DNA of 24,808 nt from Strigomonas culicis. Its lineage: Eukaryota > Euglenozoa > Kinetoplastea > Trypanosomatida > Trypanosomatidae. Position 1 is the stretch's first letter; the number at the start of each line of letters is the position of its first letter. The notes under the pieces were generated by a model that saw nothing but the letters and a program-made list of their open reading frames with translations, ran no database searches and was not told the DNA's origin. The stretch spans positions 1-24,808 of the forward strand of contig AUXH01000271.1 of NCBI GenBank assembly GCA_000482145.1, in the 5' to 3' direction. The translations under genes and the position numbers were made by a program. Of this stretch, positions 8,588-16,718 are shown one piece after another.

Positions 8588-8910
8588 CTCAGTATACTTG
8601 AAAGCGCCATCAATCATTCATTGGAGCTTTCAGCTGCTGCTCTTGTTTATTTAACGAAAAGAAAGCAAAGAAAAAAAAAAACGAATAAAGTGCTTGACAA
8701 AACAAAATTACAAACAAAGTGTTACTTTCATATATATAACGTCCACCGGTGACTTGAATGGAACACCAAAAGACAATGCAAGATTTTCATCTGTTTTTTA
8801 TCATTATTATTACAAAAAGCATGTACATGCTGTTCATAAAGCAAACGTGCGAAGAAAAGAGGAAAAAAAAAAAGAGCATCGAAAAACGCGTTTACCAAAT
8901 GTAGACAGAA

Positions 8911-8933
8911 GGCGGGTTGGTCCCCAAATCTCC
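8911..8933 (-). repeat. 23-bp spacer element, copy 5 (C subtype)
   Basis: In transcribed sense this copy reads GGAGATT followed by TGGGGACCAACCCGCC. It starts 346 bp from copy 4 and is the copy nearest the MFS stop codon (about 175 bp downstream of it in the transcript). Confidence 0.85.
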
Positions 8934-9108
8934 CTCAGTACATTCGAAATAGGTTTATTAATGATGCTTGAGTATATTCAGGCTCATTTGTGTTCCTTCT
9001 TTACCATGGGAACAGAAGAGAAAGAAGAAAAGAAAGAAAGACGTGTTCGCTCACACTTGCTGCGGAGCAGCTGGTTTGGCCGGTACCATAAGATCCCTTC
9101 GTGTCGCA

Positions 9109-11052
9109 TTAAGCAGAGGACGTGCCCTCCTTGTTCATGCGGCGGACAAAACGCATGTAGCGCACATGAATAAAGACGGAGACCACAAGGCCTGCCGCAG
9201 CCATGCACGTGACGACGATGATGGGCATCAGCACGCACGACTTGACGCTGCACTCCTGTGAAGAGGGCAGGCCCAACTCACCGTGGCGGCGGTCCACCCA
9301 CATGCCGAAGAGCAGGCGGTTGAAGCAGATGACCACAACAACAGTGACGACAAAGCCGATCGTGTACAGCGTACTGTGAAAGCGCTCGAACAAGCAGGTG
9401 AAGAGCAGCGCCATAGTCGCTTGGCTGGAGCCATTCTGCGTGTAGATGATGATGTACGGAAGCAGAATGACCTTCCCGGGGATTGTCATGAGGAGAATGC
9501 CTGCGATGAGCAACAGAATCGGGCCAATGGGAAGGGCCGCCGTGATGACGAGCCTTCGCCGATCCTTCGGCTGGTTCTGAATGTATGCCTCAAAGATACC
9601 GATAAATATGCGGCCGACCGCGTTACCGACGCCCAAAAAGGCGGTGTAAAGGGTAGAGAGCGAGTCCGAGCGCTTCTCGCCCGACATGGCGATGGAGATG
9701 GTGGAGCTGTTGAAGGAAACCATGTACGTCATCGGGAAGACGCAGAAAAAGTACAAGAGAACGAGCCAAAGATCCAAGTTGCCCAGGTACGCCTTGATGC
9801 TCTTGCAGTCGTAGCGAGGGTCCTGTCGGCACTCTTGCAGAAGCGCTCCGTCAGCGATCGTGAGGGGGTCTTCGTTGTCGTCCGCCTTGTTCGGTACCGC
9901 CTGCAGGTGATAGTCATTCGCGATGGGCTCGGTATCCTGCGTCGCTGTGGGGCTTGCGGACGACGCTGACCCGTCAACGTTGCCGGTCACCAATTCGCCC
10001 TCCACGCCACACCTCTCGACGAGGCTGGCGCGGGGGGACGTGGACTGCTGCTGCTCCTCTTCTGCCTTCGCTTTGATTGTCAGATATTTGCGGCGCACGG
10101 CGTCCTGCACCTCCTGACACGGCTCGGGCTCGTCAACACCGCCGAGACACCGGAACGGAAGAACCATGAAGAAGGACGAGAGTGTCAGGACAATGATGAT
10201 GACGCCAATGGCAATTTCACCTCCGCGGGGGACTTTCATGTAGGCAAGCAGGGGGGCTTCGATTGCCACGAACACAATGATGGTGATGGTAACGATGTAG
10301 CCAATCGCGAGGCGGCGCATCGGGATGCTCTTGTGCTCGTAGTAGTGGCGCGTCACCTCGAGCTCGAGCAGCTCCTCCGCCGGGCGCGGAGTACGGCTGC
10401 GCCAGTAGTTCATGAAGTAGGGCGGCAGCACAATGACGAGGATGCCGAAGATGGACACAATAACAACCAGTGCGCAGATGAAGTAAATGAAGCCCGAGAT
10501 GTTGCCCTTGAAAAACGTGACGCTGAGGCAAGACAAGATGGAGCTGCCTAGGCCTGTCATGACCTTGGCGAGGCACACGACGGGGCCACGGTTGCGAGGG
10601 AATACTTCGAAGAGCGTGGAGATGTAAACCACATCGAAGACACCGCTGGCCGTGTTGAGAAAGGCGTAGAAGATGGAGATTGTCACCGTGTTGCCGGGGA
10701 TCTTGCCGTCAAAGATCAGGCCCAGGCACAGGGCGCCTATGAACCCCGTGACGGCGCAAATGACGAACGGGACCAACGGGCCTAGGTACTCGAAGATGAC
10801 GCCGTACGGCACCAGGAAGTAGCAGAACACCAGGCCAACCGTGCTGACAGTGGAGAGATCTCCAACAGAAAGCTGAAAACGGTTGGTGAACTGGGTCGTG
10901 AAGAGATCAAACGCGTACATCACGGAGACGCAGATGCTACAGAAGTAGCACGCCACGAGCAGGAGAAAGCGAGAGACTTCACTGATAGGGTGAAGCCCCT
11001 TTTCCTTGCGCTCCTTTAGGAGTCGGGTCTGTGAGTAGTATCCGAGTCCCAT
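9109..11052 (-). CDS. Major facilitator superfamily transporter, nodulin-like type
   Basis: This 647-residue polytopic membrane protein has about 12 hydrophobic segments. The first six lie at roughly 28-50, 66-86, 92-114, 122-145, 160-182 and 186-212; two more at ~245-267 and ~275-297; then a long hydrophilic loop of ~110 residues (~300-410, rich in Glu, Gln, Ser and Asp); then four or more segments to near the C terminus. The N-terminal half resembles nodulin-like MFS proteins, for example TRFQLSVGDLSTVSTVG-like residues ~57-73 after the first segment and FPRNRGPVVCLAKVMTGLGS at ~151-170. Substrate cannot be read from sequence; trypanosomatid relatives are mostly uncharacterised. Its ATG at 11052 lies ~30 nt from a strong trans-splice candidate. 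It is followed by the unusually long spacer carrying five copies of a 23-bp element, which makes post-transcriptional control plausible. Confidence 0.85.
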   Translation of the reverse strand: MGLGYYSQTRLLKERKEKGLHPISEVSRFLLLVACYFCSICVSVMYAFDLFTTQFTNRFQLSVGDLSTVSTVGLVFCYFLVPYGVIFEYLGPLVPFVICAVTGFIGALCLGLIFDGKIPGNTVTISIFYAFLNTASGVFDVVYISTLFEVFPRNRGPVVCLAKVMTGLGSSILSCLSVTFFKGNISGFIYFICALVVIVSIFGILVIVLPPYFMNYWRSRTPRPAEELLELEVTRHYYEHKSIPMRRLAIGYIVTITIIVFVAIEAPLLAYMKVPRGGEIAIGVIIIVLTLSSFFMVLPFRCLGGVDEPEPCQEVQDAVRRKYLTIKAKAEEEQQQSTSPRASLVERCGVEGELVTGNVDGSASSASPTATQDTEPIANDYHLQAVPNKADDNEDPLTIADGALLQECRQDPRYDCKSIKAYLGNLDLWLVLLYFFCVFPMTYMVSFNSSTISIAMSGEKRSDSLSTLYTAFLGVGNAVGRIFIGIFEAYIQNQPKDRRRLVITAALPIGPILLLIAGILLMTIPGKVILLPYIIIYTQNGSSQATMALLFTCLFERFHSTLYTIGFVVTVVVVICFNRLLFGMWVDRRHGELGLPSSQECSVKSCVLMPIIVVTCMAAAGLVVSVFIHVRYMRFVRRMNKEGTSSA

Positions 11053-11082
11053 TCTTCTGTTCCTTTCGTTTCTGTTGCTGTT

Positions 11083-11171
11083 CTTTATGCAAGTAGAGTG
11101 AGCACGTGGTCACAGTGAAGAAAAAAGAAAGAGAGAGAGAGAGAAGAAAAAAAAATGCTGAAAAGAAAAAA
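11083..11171 (-). promoter_or_regulatory. Probable trans-splicing signal for the MFS transporter
   Basis: The plus strand at 11113-11171 is nearly all purine, including (GA)7 and A-runs, so the transcript has a strong pyrimidine tract. The first AG after the tract is at 11084-11083, leaving a leader of ~30 nt before the ATG at 11052. This is the clearest such signal in the window. Confidence 0.55.
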
Positions 11172-11445
11172 ATAGGATTTAAAAGGGTGACTGATTGCTT
11201 GTCCTATAGATGCGCAAAGCACAATGGAGATGGGAAAAGGGCGAGAGAAGGAAGAAATACACATAAAAAGTAACACGGGAACCAAAGCTACACCCGAAAC
11301 GACAATAGATCTTTGTTATTAATCGAAAACGAACCAAAACAGTGAAAAGGTGGGGAATGTACGTATATAGCTGGAAAAAAAAAACAGCACAGTGAGAGTG
11401 AGAGTATATATTAGTTAATATGCAATTTAGGATATAAGTTTAAGA

Positions 11446-11469
11446 TTTTTTTTTTGGGGAAAAAAAAAA
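11446..11469. repeat. Perfect T10-G4-A10 inverted repeat (hairpin)
   Basis: The plus strand reads ten T, four G, then ten A, so both strands can fold into a 10-bp A:T stem with a four-base loop. In the transcript it is U10-CCCC-A10, about 50 nt past the F-box stop codon. Confidence 0.85.
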
Positions 11470-11519
11470 GAAAGCAAGCGGAAGGCGTTTGTGCATATAG
11501 AAAAAACAGACATGAAGGT

Positions 11520-12908
11520 TTACACACATTTCTTGGAACGTGGAAAAGAAACAGGAATGCGTCCAGATAGCTTGGCACGCAGGAGAGCATTGTACGCTCT
11601 TCGCACGACAAAGTGCAGGTGCGCGAGATAAAAGCCGAACGAGGCACTCACCAGCGGGAGCAAGTTCCACCCGCGAAACTCTTGCACGAGTACACCCACC
11701 GGGAAGAACGCGGCCAGCAGCAGACAGACACCAAGCGCAAGGTCCTTCTGCCGCCGCAGAGAGAAAAAGTCGATGAGAAAAACGATGGACAGAATACCCA
11801 GTGTGATCATCGCGGGCACGCAGCTTAGAAGCACGAAGACACGACCCCCGTACTGGACATAGTGTAGACCACAGAGCGCTGCGATGGCGAAAAGGATTGG
11901 AAACATATTTGGTATGTTCATGACCACAAACCACAACACCTCTCTCGGGCTGAACACACTCATCTGCTGCCGCAGCTGCTGTTTGGCCTCCGGCACGATA
12001 TACGTGATGGCGTAACACTGCCAAATGAGAAAGGACAGAATGATCGGCAGACCGCACCACACCCACGAAAAACGGGTCCTCAAGCTGAGGTTGATGTGTA
12101 TAAGGACCGTGGGCCCCACGACATCGCAGAGGCCTAACACCATCGAGATGGTGGACGCTGTGATGAGAAGTCGGTTCTTACGGAGACGCAGCAGAAGTGG
12201 CTGCGGCTCGAAGTGGGTGTGGATCACTACATTCGACACAATCATGGCGGCCACGCATAGGTAGCACATGTAAAGAAGCCCAAAGACGGTGTCTTTACAT
12301 AGAATGCCCTTGAACTGAAACTCTTCCGCAGCCAGCATGGCGACGAGGATGGAGAGGGATAAAAATAAAAGCGTCAGCGACAGGAACAAGTGCAGCACAA
12401 AGCTTCGCTGGCGCTGGACATACTTATAATACTGGTTGCGCTCCTTCTGACGTTTCACCTTTTCTATCGCCTTGCGCATCGTGTATCGGGTCGGTGGCGG
12501 CAGCGTCTGTGCAAAGTCCGGTTGGTGCATGTGCTGATCGGTGGCGCCCAACGCTTGCATCCGGTCCATAATCTCCTGGCTATAAGCGTCCCATGGAATC
12601 ATACGAAGTCGCATCACTAAAGGATACACAACAAATTTGCGTTTGGCTACGTACTCCCACAGCAGTGGATGGGATGTGACACGGTACCAGTGACGGCAGA
12701 CCGTCGAGAAGGTCACAATCCAACCAAAGTTGTAGTTATCGTTTTCAATCACATTAATAAATATACGAAGGAGAATCTCACGTGGAAGACGATCAATGAA
12801 GCACCAAGCGGCCACGTCGCGGTCGCACTGCGACACAAAGGTCGTGTCTGATGCGACCGAAGAGCTAAAGGAGTCATTCAACACCTCAGCGTTGTTGAGG
12901 GCAAACAT
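11520..12908 (-). CDS. F-box protein with about eight membrane segments
   Basis: This 462-residue product begins with a hydrophilic tail, then an F-box at ~38-86 (IDRLPREILLRIFINVI; CRHWYRVTSHPLLWEYV). F-boxes normally recruit SKP1 in SCF ubiquitin ligases. A basic, helical linker follows (~87-168), then hydrophobic segments at roughly 170-192, 207-230, 247-270, 283-304, 325-350, 355-383, 389-408 and 413-432, ending in a short basic tail. The multi-pass region is vaguely like the TMEM185/fragile-X-F family, but I cannot confirm this. If the F-box is functional, the protein would tether an SCF-type ligase to a membrane with the N terminus cytosolic. The frame is uninterrupted and the ATG at 12908 is the first in frame, so the fusion is not an assembly artefact visible here. 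Substrate and membrane are unknown. Confidence 0.75.
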   Translation of the reverse strand: MFALNNAEVLNDSFSSSVASDTTFVSQCDRDVAAWCFIDRLPREILLRIFINVIENDNYNFGWIVTFSTVCRHWYRVTSHPLLWEYVAKRKFVVYPLVMRLRMIPWDAYSQEIMDRMQALGATDQHMHQPDFAQTLPPPTRYTMRKAIEKVKRQKERNQYYKYVQRQRSFVLHLFLSLTLLFLSLSILVAMLAAEEFQFKGILCKDTVFGLLYMCYLCVAAMIVSNVVIHTHFEPQPLLLRLRKNRLLITASTISMVLGLCDVVGPTVLIHINLSLRTRFSWVWCGLPIILSFLIWQCYAITYIVPEAKQQLRQQMSVFSPREVLWFVVMNIPNMFPILFAIAALCGLHYVQYGGRVFVLLSCVPAMITLGILSIVFLIDFFSLRRQKDLALGVCLLLAAFFPVGVLVQEFRGWNLLPLVSASFGFYLAHLHFVVRRAYNALLRAKLSGRIPVSFPRSKKCV

Positions 12909-13498
12909 GGGGGTGCCGCTATTTTTGCTATCTCAGCCAGCTTTGAATTACCTTTTCTGATGATCTGCTTGAATATACTTCGCTGTAGTTTAACTTTTTT
13001 TTTCTGTTGCCTTTGACCTGAGAAAGGTTAATTATTTGTACTGCCAGAAAAATGAAAGGAGAAGAGAAGGCGAGAAGAGTGGAAACGTGCGCTTGATGCA
13101 GTGAGGAGGACAGCAGAAGTTCAAAGCAAAAGTGTTCGGGTGAAGAGAGCAGCATTGCCTCCCTTAGAATGTAAACAGAAAAGAGACACATGAAAGGAAA
13201 AAGAGTACAAGCAAATAATGCAAGAAACAAGGAGTACTTTTTGCTTCCTTTTCACTGCTTTCAAGATTCATGTAATATATAGTATTATCTAAAAAAAAAA
13301 GTGAATGTAGAAAATATAAATCTAAGGTACAGATAGAGATTCTTTAAAAAAAAAATGCGTACAGATTGACGGTACAATGTCCTCCTGTTCACTTTCATCC
13401 CTTGGTAAAGAGTTGAATAGGGGAGAAGCAAATAGGAAAACAAAAACCAGAGGAAGTAAGCGGAGACTCATCCCTGTAGCAGCTGGTACCAAATTGGG
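12909..13498. other. Spacer between BAR-like and F-box genes
   Basis: A 590-base spacer containing the 3'UTR of the BAR-like gene and 5' signals of the F-box gene. It is AT-rich with A-runs on the plus strand near 13291 and 13347. A 100-codon open frame at 12928-13230 on the minus strand is Phe/Leu/Ser-rich, as expected from a pyrimidine-biased leader, and I do not call it a gene. Confidence 0.5.
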
Positions 13499-14221
13499 TT
13501 AGCCTTCTGTATTGACTTCACCATCGCTCATCAGCAGTTCCTTAAATTTCCGGAACTGGTACGACAGCAGAGAAAGTACCTTATGGGTCATCATTGAAAT
13601 ATCCCGTGAGTCCTCCAGCACCACATTGCCCAGGTTTGTAAAGAACTGTAGGTAGTCCTCCTCGAATTCCACCTTGTACCGCCGGAACTCGATTGCCTGG
13701 GCGTCTCTTGCCTGGCACTGCCCCATGTAGATGTCGGTCTCTCGCTGGTTAAGCTCCTTCTTCTTCCCTGTCTTGTTGCACACGGCGTTCATGTCGTCGT
13801 ACGTTTCCTCCGCCTTGTCTCGCCGCTTGCGTGAGTTCGACACTTCCTTACGCTCCTTCGTCAGCTTTTCATATCGCTCTTTAGAGTAGCCCAGCTCCTC
13901 AATCAGTTGGTGGAGATCCGCGCCCTCCTGGACTTCCTTCACGCCGGCATACAAGGCGGCAGCGCCGCTGACTAAGCTCGGCATCATCGTGTACTTTGAC
14001 AGCTTTTGTAGCGAGGAGCAAACATCTCCAAGTGCCTCTACGCACGAGCGGATGCTGCACGAGAGAGTTTTGACCGCCCGGTCGTGATCCAGTATCGCCT
14101 CCTTGTATGATTTGAGAGCCTCCTTCTTGATGGTGTATTCGTCATTAGCGGCTTTAGTTGGCACCGCCGACTTGGAATTGAACGCCGGTGTGATATCAGA
14201 TAAGACCGAAGGTTTTGGCAT
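13499..14221 (-). CDS. Coiled-coil protein, BAR-domain-like
   Basis: This 240-residue protein is almost entirely helical after residue ~27. Three long amphipathic, charged helices can be seen (~30-75, ~95-150, ~165-230), with basic stretches such as RYEKLTKERKEVSNSRKRRDK. This three-helix arrangement and length resemble BAR domains, which dimerise and bind curved membranes, but the assignment is structural and tentative. There are no membrane segments and no catalytic motif. I start it at the ATG at 14221; the codon before it in frame is TTG and is not a credible eukaryotic start. It lies between the PPR and F-box genes with normal spacers. An alternative reading is a generic coiled-coil cytoskeletal protein. 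Confidence 0.65.
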   Translation of the reverse strand: MPKPSVLSDITPAFNSKSAVPTKAANDEYTIKKEALKSYKEAILDHDRAVKTLSCSIRSCVEALGDVCSSLQKLSKYTMMPSLVSGAAALYAGVKEVQEGADLHQLIEELGYSKERYEKLTKERKEVSNSRKRRDKAEETYDDMNAVCNKTGKKKELNQRETDIYMGQCQARDAQAIEFRRYKVEFEEDYLQFFTNLGNVVLEDSRDISMMTHKVLSLLSYQFRKFKELLMSDGEVNTEG

Positions 14222-14722
14222 CAAGAGAGGGACAAAAATGATTTTTAATTACTATTTGTTTTGTTCAGTAACGATTGATGTGCTCTCAGTGAGTAATGGG
14301 TCCTTGTGAGAAAAAAAAAACTTCTGAAACAGAGAAAAGGGGGGAGGGAGAGTGGGAACAAATGCACCGTTGTTTGCTCGGAGCTCAACTCTTCCACGCA
14401 CTGGAGTGAAAGTATGCATTTAAAACACATCAATTACTCAACACTGAGGATAAATAATAATAATAATAATAATAATAATAACTGTGTATTGCCTAATAAC
14501 AAGAGCACGTCAGGAGAAACAAAATGTGAAAGTGAGCAACAACGGCCACAGCAATAATCATAGGTGCTGTCAGTGGTAGCCTCACCTTTTTTATGTTTGC
14601 AGTATTACACTATCTTCTACAACAACCAGCATCGCCTCATCATTGCATTACGTTTTTGCTTGCTTCTCTCTTCGCTTTAACTACTGCTAGTGTAGCTCGT
14701 GAGAGACGAACAGGTGCTCCTC
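14222..14722. other. Spacer between PPR and BAR-like genes
   Basis: The plus strand at ~14307-14354 is purine-rich (A10 near 14310 and a G-rich block at ~14339-14352), giving a pyrimidine tract in the transcript that is a plausible trans-splicing signal for the BAR-like gene. A trinucleotide microsatellite lies at 14454-14481. Nothing else is apparent. Confidence 0.5.
14454..14481. repeat. (AAT)n trinucleotide microsatellite
   Basis: About nine uninterrupted AAT/TAA units lie in the spacer between the PPR and BAR-like genes. On the transcribed strand this is an ATT array in the PPR gene's downstream region. Confidence 0.95.
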
Positions 14723-15745
14723 TTAGTACGCCTTTCCTGTCCGTTGGGTACCGAACGAGGGTGCATCCTTGAATGAAGTAGGGCGACGATACGCTGGACC
14801 GCGAAAATCAAACGGAAGCATACCGTTGTACAGCGCCCAGGGTCTGCGCAGCGCTTTGGTGAACACCGTGCCTACCATTTCCTTTCCACCGTGCACCCTA
14901 CTGCGGACCTGCTCCTTGATAATCTTGTCACGGCTAACAAACTTGGATTCCGATCGATGCCATCCCCATAAAGCAAACATGTCCTTGGGCATAGGCTTCG
15001 CGCCCTCCTCGTTGACAGACAGGTATCCCTTGCCGGACGTGAAGGAGCCCAGACGATCTAACTGGTCCATCCACATCTGGAACTCGGTATCGATACGCAG
15101 AACGGAGGGTATCATCTCCTTCTGGATGCCCTCCACAAAGTACGCCTCGCACTTGTCGCGAGGAAGGCCGCAGAGCTTGGCAGCGAGCATCATATTCACG
15201 TAGGTCTGTGCGTTGGGCTCCAGGCCAAGGGTGTCCATCTCCTTGAAGAGCTGCTCGCAGAGAGCAAAGTCCTTCGCGAAGGCGGCTGCCTGCATCACAG
15301 CGTTGTAAATAAAGTGATCCGCGCCGAATCGCTTCAGGTGATGCCGGAACACGTGATTTACGCGGCTCATGTACGCATCGGGTTCCTTTTCTACTTTGGG
15401 GATCATTATGATGATGGTCTTCTCGTTGTGTAGTTTGGTCCAGAAGAGCTCGTTGGAGCACTTTTCGTACAGTTTCCACGCAGTTTCGGGAGTGATCTCG
15501 AAATTGTCACCCGCGTTATAGAACCCAATTTCCTTGGGCCACGTAGTGTAGCCCAGAAGGTTGAACTGCCGCGCGTGCCAGCTGTTGGGGTGACGGCGAG
15601 GATGAACTAGAGTGAGGGGAACAAATGCATCCAGCGTTGCCGGTCGGATCTTCGGACGCCACGCCAAGTTCTTGCCACCACGCCGAGTTTGGCCTGGATT
15701 ATGGGTCCAGCCTTTCTTCAGAGCGACGACCGTGCTGCGGAGCAT
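14723..15745 (-). CDS. PPR-repeat protein, probably mitochondrial
   Basis: This 340-residue product has a basic, hydroxylated N terminus (MLRSTVVALKKGW) typical of trypanosomatid mitochondrial import. Two adjacent pentatricopeptide-like helical pairs are visible at ~143-177 (FIYNAVMQAAAFAKDFALCE, then QLFKEMDTLGLEPN) and ~178-213 (AQTYVNMMLAAKLCG through GIQKEMIPS). PPR tracts bind single-stranded RNA; in trypanosomatids many such proteins are mitoribosome or RNA-editing components. The long flanks outside the repeats, rich in Trp, Arg and Pro (for example LRRPWALYNGMLPFDFRGPAYRR split over ~299-321), are more typical of a mitoribosomal subunit than of a repeat-only RNA adaptor, but this is inference. 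The ATG at 15745 sits 12 nt after a clear splice acceptor. The frame is intact. Confidence 0.75.
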   Translation of the reverse strand: MLRSTVVALKKGWTHNPGQTRRGGKNLAWRPKIRPATLDAFVPLTLVHPRRHPNSWHARQFNLLGYTTWPKEIGFYNAGDNFEITPETAWKLYEKCSNELFWTKLHNEKTIIIMIPKVEKEPDAYMSRVNHVFRHHLKRFGADHFIYNAVMQAAAFAKDFALCEQLFKEMDTLGLEPNAQTYVNMMLAAKLCGLPRDKCEAYFVEGIQKEMIPSVLRIDTEFQMWMDQLDRLGSFTSGKGYLSVNEEGAKPMPKDMFALWGWHRSESKFVSRDKIIKEQVRSRVHGGKEMVGTVFTKALRRPWALYNGMLPFDFRGPAYRRPTSFKDAPSFGTQRTGKAY

Positions 15746-15757
15746 TGCTACGCAAGA

Positions 15758-15796
15758 CTAACGAAGGAGAGGAAAGAGGAAGATAAGAAGAGGGGC
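15758..15796 (-). promoter_or_regulatory. Probable trans-splicing signal for the PPR gene
   Basis: On the transcribed strand 15796-15764 is a C/T tract with few interruptions, and the first AG is at 15759-15758. This leaves a 12-nt leader before the ATG at 15745. Tract, acceptor and start are compactly arranged and fix the start codon. Confidence 0.55.
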
Positions 15797-16099
15797 CAAG
15801 TACAATGAAAATAGATCCCTACTACTTTGTGCAGTATGAATCCTAGTTCTACGGTTACTATGGATAAAACGTCACGTTTGGGTGAGGAAAAAAAAATGTG
15901 GGAAGGAAAGGACGTGTACACTTGTTAAGGATAGCCAGTTGAGGGCAGTGAAAGGATAATACGAAGAGCCTGCAGCAGCCACAGTAATGCACACGTATGC
16001 ACGATTTCATGGGCAAAAAGAGTAAACATGTGTTAACTCAGTTGATAAAGAAAAACAAATGTGTCAGGTGTCTCTCTTAAGCATACAGTAAAGAATGAT

Positions 16100-16117
16100 C
16101 ACACACACACACACACA
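16100..16117. repeat. (CA)9 microsatellite
   Basis: An uninterrupted CA array lies downstream of the calcineurin B stop codon; in the transcript it is (UG)n. Confidence 0.95.
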
Positions 16118-16190
16118 AAGTGCAACCCCTCCCGCACACATATACGGATGAGAAAATGAGGTGTAAAAACACTTGCACACATCACATTGG

Positions 16191-16718
16191 CTAAATGGGG
16201 AGGTTCAAACGGTCGCCAAAGTCGCTGCTGGCGGCCATAACCTCAAACTCCTCAAACGTAATATACCCGTCACGATCCGCGTCTGCCTCGATGAAGGTCT
16301 TATCTACAATCTGCTGCAGCTGAACACCTGTGAGGTTAGCCCCAACCATGATGCGAAGTGTTTCGTAAAGATCTTTATTGCTTATCTTTCCGTCGCCGTC
16401 AATGTCGTACATCTTGAACGTGAAGCGCAGCTTCTCTTCTCGTGGAGAGTGTGTCGACAGAATCGAGACAGCCTTCACAAAATCGAAAAAGTCGACCTCT
16501 CTGCTGCCATCGCTCGACATCACCGCTAAGACGCGGCTCACCAACGGGTTGGACACTAGCGCAGGCACCGCGTTCACGCATTCACGGTCAATTTTGCCTG
16601 TTTTGTTCTTGTCGAAAGCGGCGAACCGCTTGTAGAGACGCTCAATCTGAGGCTCCGAGAACGCAGTCGACTCTTGGAGCTTTTCGATCTCACTCTTGGA
16701 AAAGGGTAATTCGCTCAT
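16191..16718 (-). CDS. CNB: Calcineurin subunit B (regulatory EF-hand subunit)
   Basis: This 175-residue product is the calcium-binding regulatory partner of the calcineurin A phosphatase and matches the family's usual length (~170). Four EF-hand positions are present. Loop 1 (~36-47, DKNKTGKIDREC) ends in Cys instead of Glu. Loop 2 (~68-79, SSDGSREVDFFD) has lost its first Asp. Loops 3 (~105-116, DIDGDGKISNKD) and 4 (~146-157, DADRDGYITFEE) look functional. The segment between EF-hands 3 and 4 (LRIMVGANLTGVQLQQIVDK) is typical of calcineurin B and separates it from calmodulin. I start at the ATG at 16718 (MSELPFSK); the codon three residues upstream is TTG. Residue 2 is therefore Ser, so the N-myristoylation glycine found in fungal and animal calcineurin B is absent. 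Confidence 0.9.
   Translation of the reverse strand: MSELPFSKSEIEKLQESTAFSEPQIERLYKRFAAFDKNKTGKIDRECVNAVPALVSNPLVSRVLAVMSSDGSREVDFFDFVKAVSILSTHSPREEKLRFTFKMYDIDGDGKISNKDLYETLRIMVGANLTGVQLQQIVDKTFIEADADRDGYITFEEFEVMAASSDFGDRLNLPI

Larger units (their letters stand above)
7671..9108. other. Long repeat-bearing spacer, probable 3'UTR of the MFS transporter
   Basis: At 1.44 kb this is the largest spacer between genes in the window. Being downstream of the MFS stop in the transcribed direction, most of it is probably that gene's 3'UTR. It holds five copies of a 23-bp element (listed individually), three A-rich boxes of the form A10-11 followed by TGAATAAA or CGAATAAA (near 7972, 8350 and 8671), and an (AT)9 run at 8299-8316. 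The rest is low-complexity and AT-rich. Open frames that cross the repeats have no coherent protein character and differ in frame from copy to copy, so I treat the region as noncoding. Confidence 0.7.
11053..11519. other. Spacer between F-box gene and MFS transporter
   Basis: This spacer holds the strong pyrimidine tract for the MFS gene (listed separately). Near the F-box stop codon it has a perfect T10-GGGG-A10 inverted repeat at 11446-11469 (also listed separately). I see no further coding potential. Confidence 0.6.
15746..16190. other. Spacer between calcineurin B and PPR genes
   Basis: Contains the trans-splicing signal of the PPR gene (listed separately) and a (CA)n microsatellite at 16100-16117, the latter about 75 nt past the calcineurin B stop codon in the transcript. 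I see no RNA gene or other coding frame. Confidence 0.55.

Noticed and set aside
8085..8933. CRISPR-like array
   Set aside because: Spacing between copies is irregular (112, 247, 121 and 346 bp), the host is eukaryotic by all other signs, and there are no cas genes.
12928..13230. 100-codon minus-strand frame between the BAR-like and F-box genes
   Set aside because: Its composition (Phe, Leu, Ser) is that of a pyrimidine-rich leader and it shows no motif; its size is within what AT-rich spacers give by chance.
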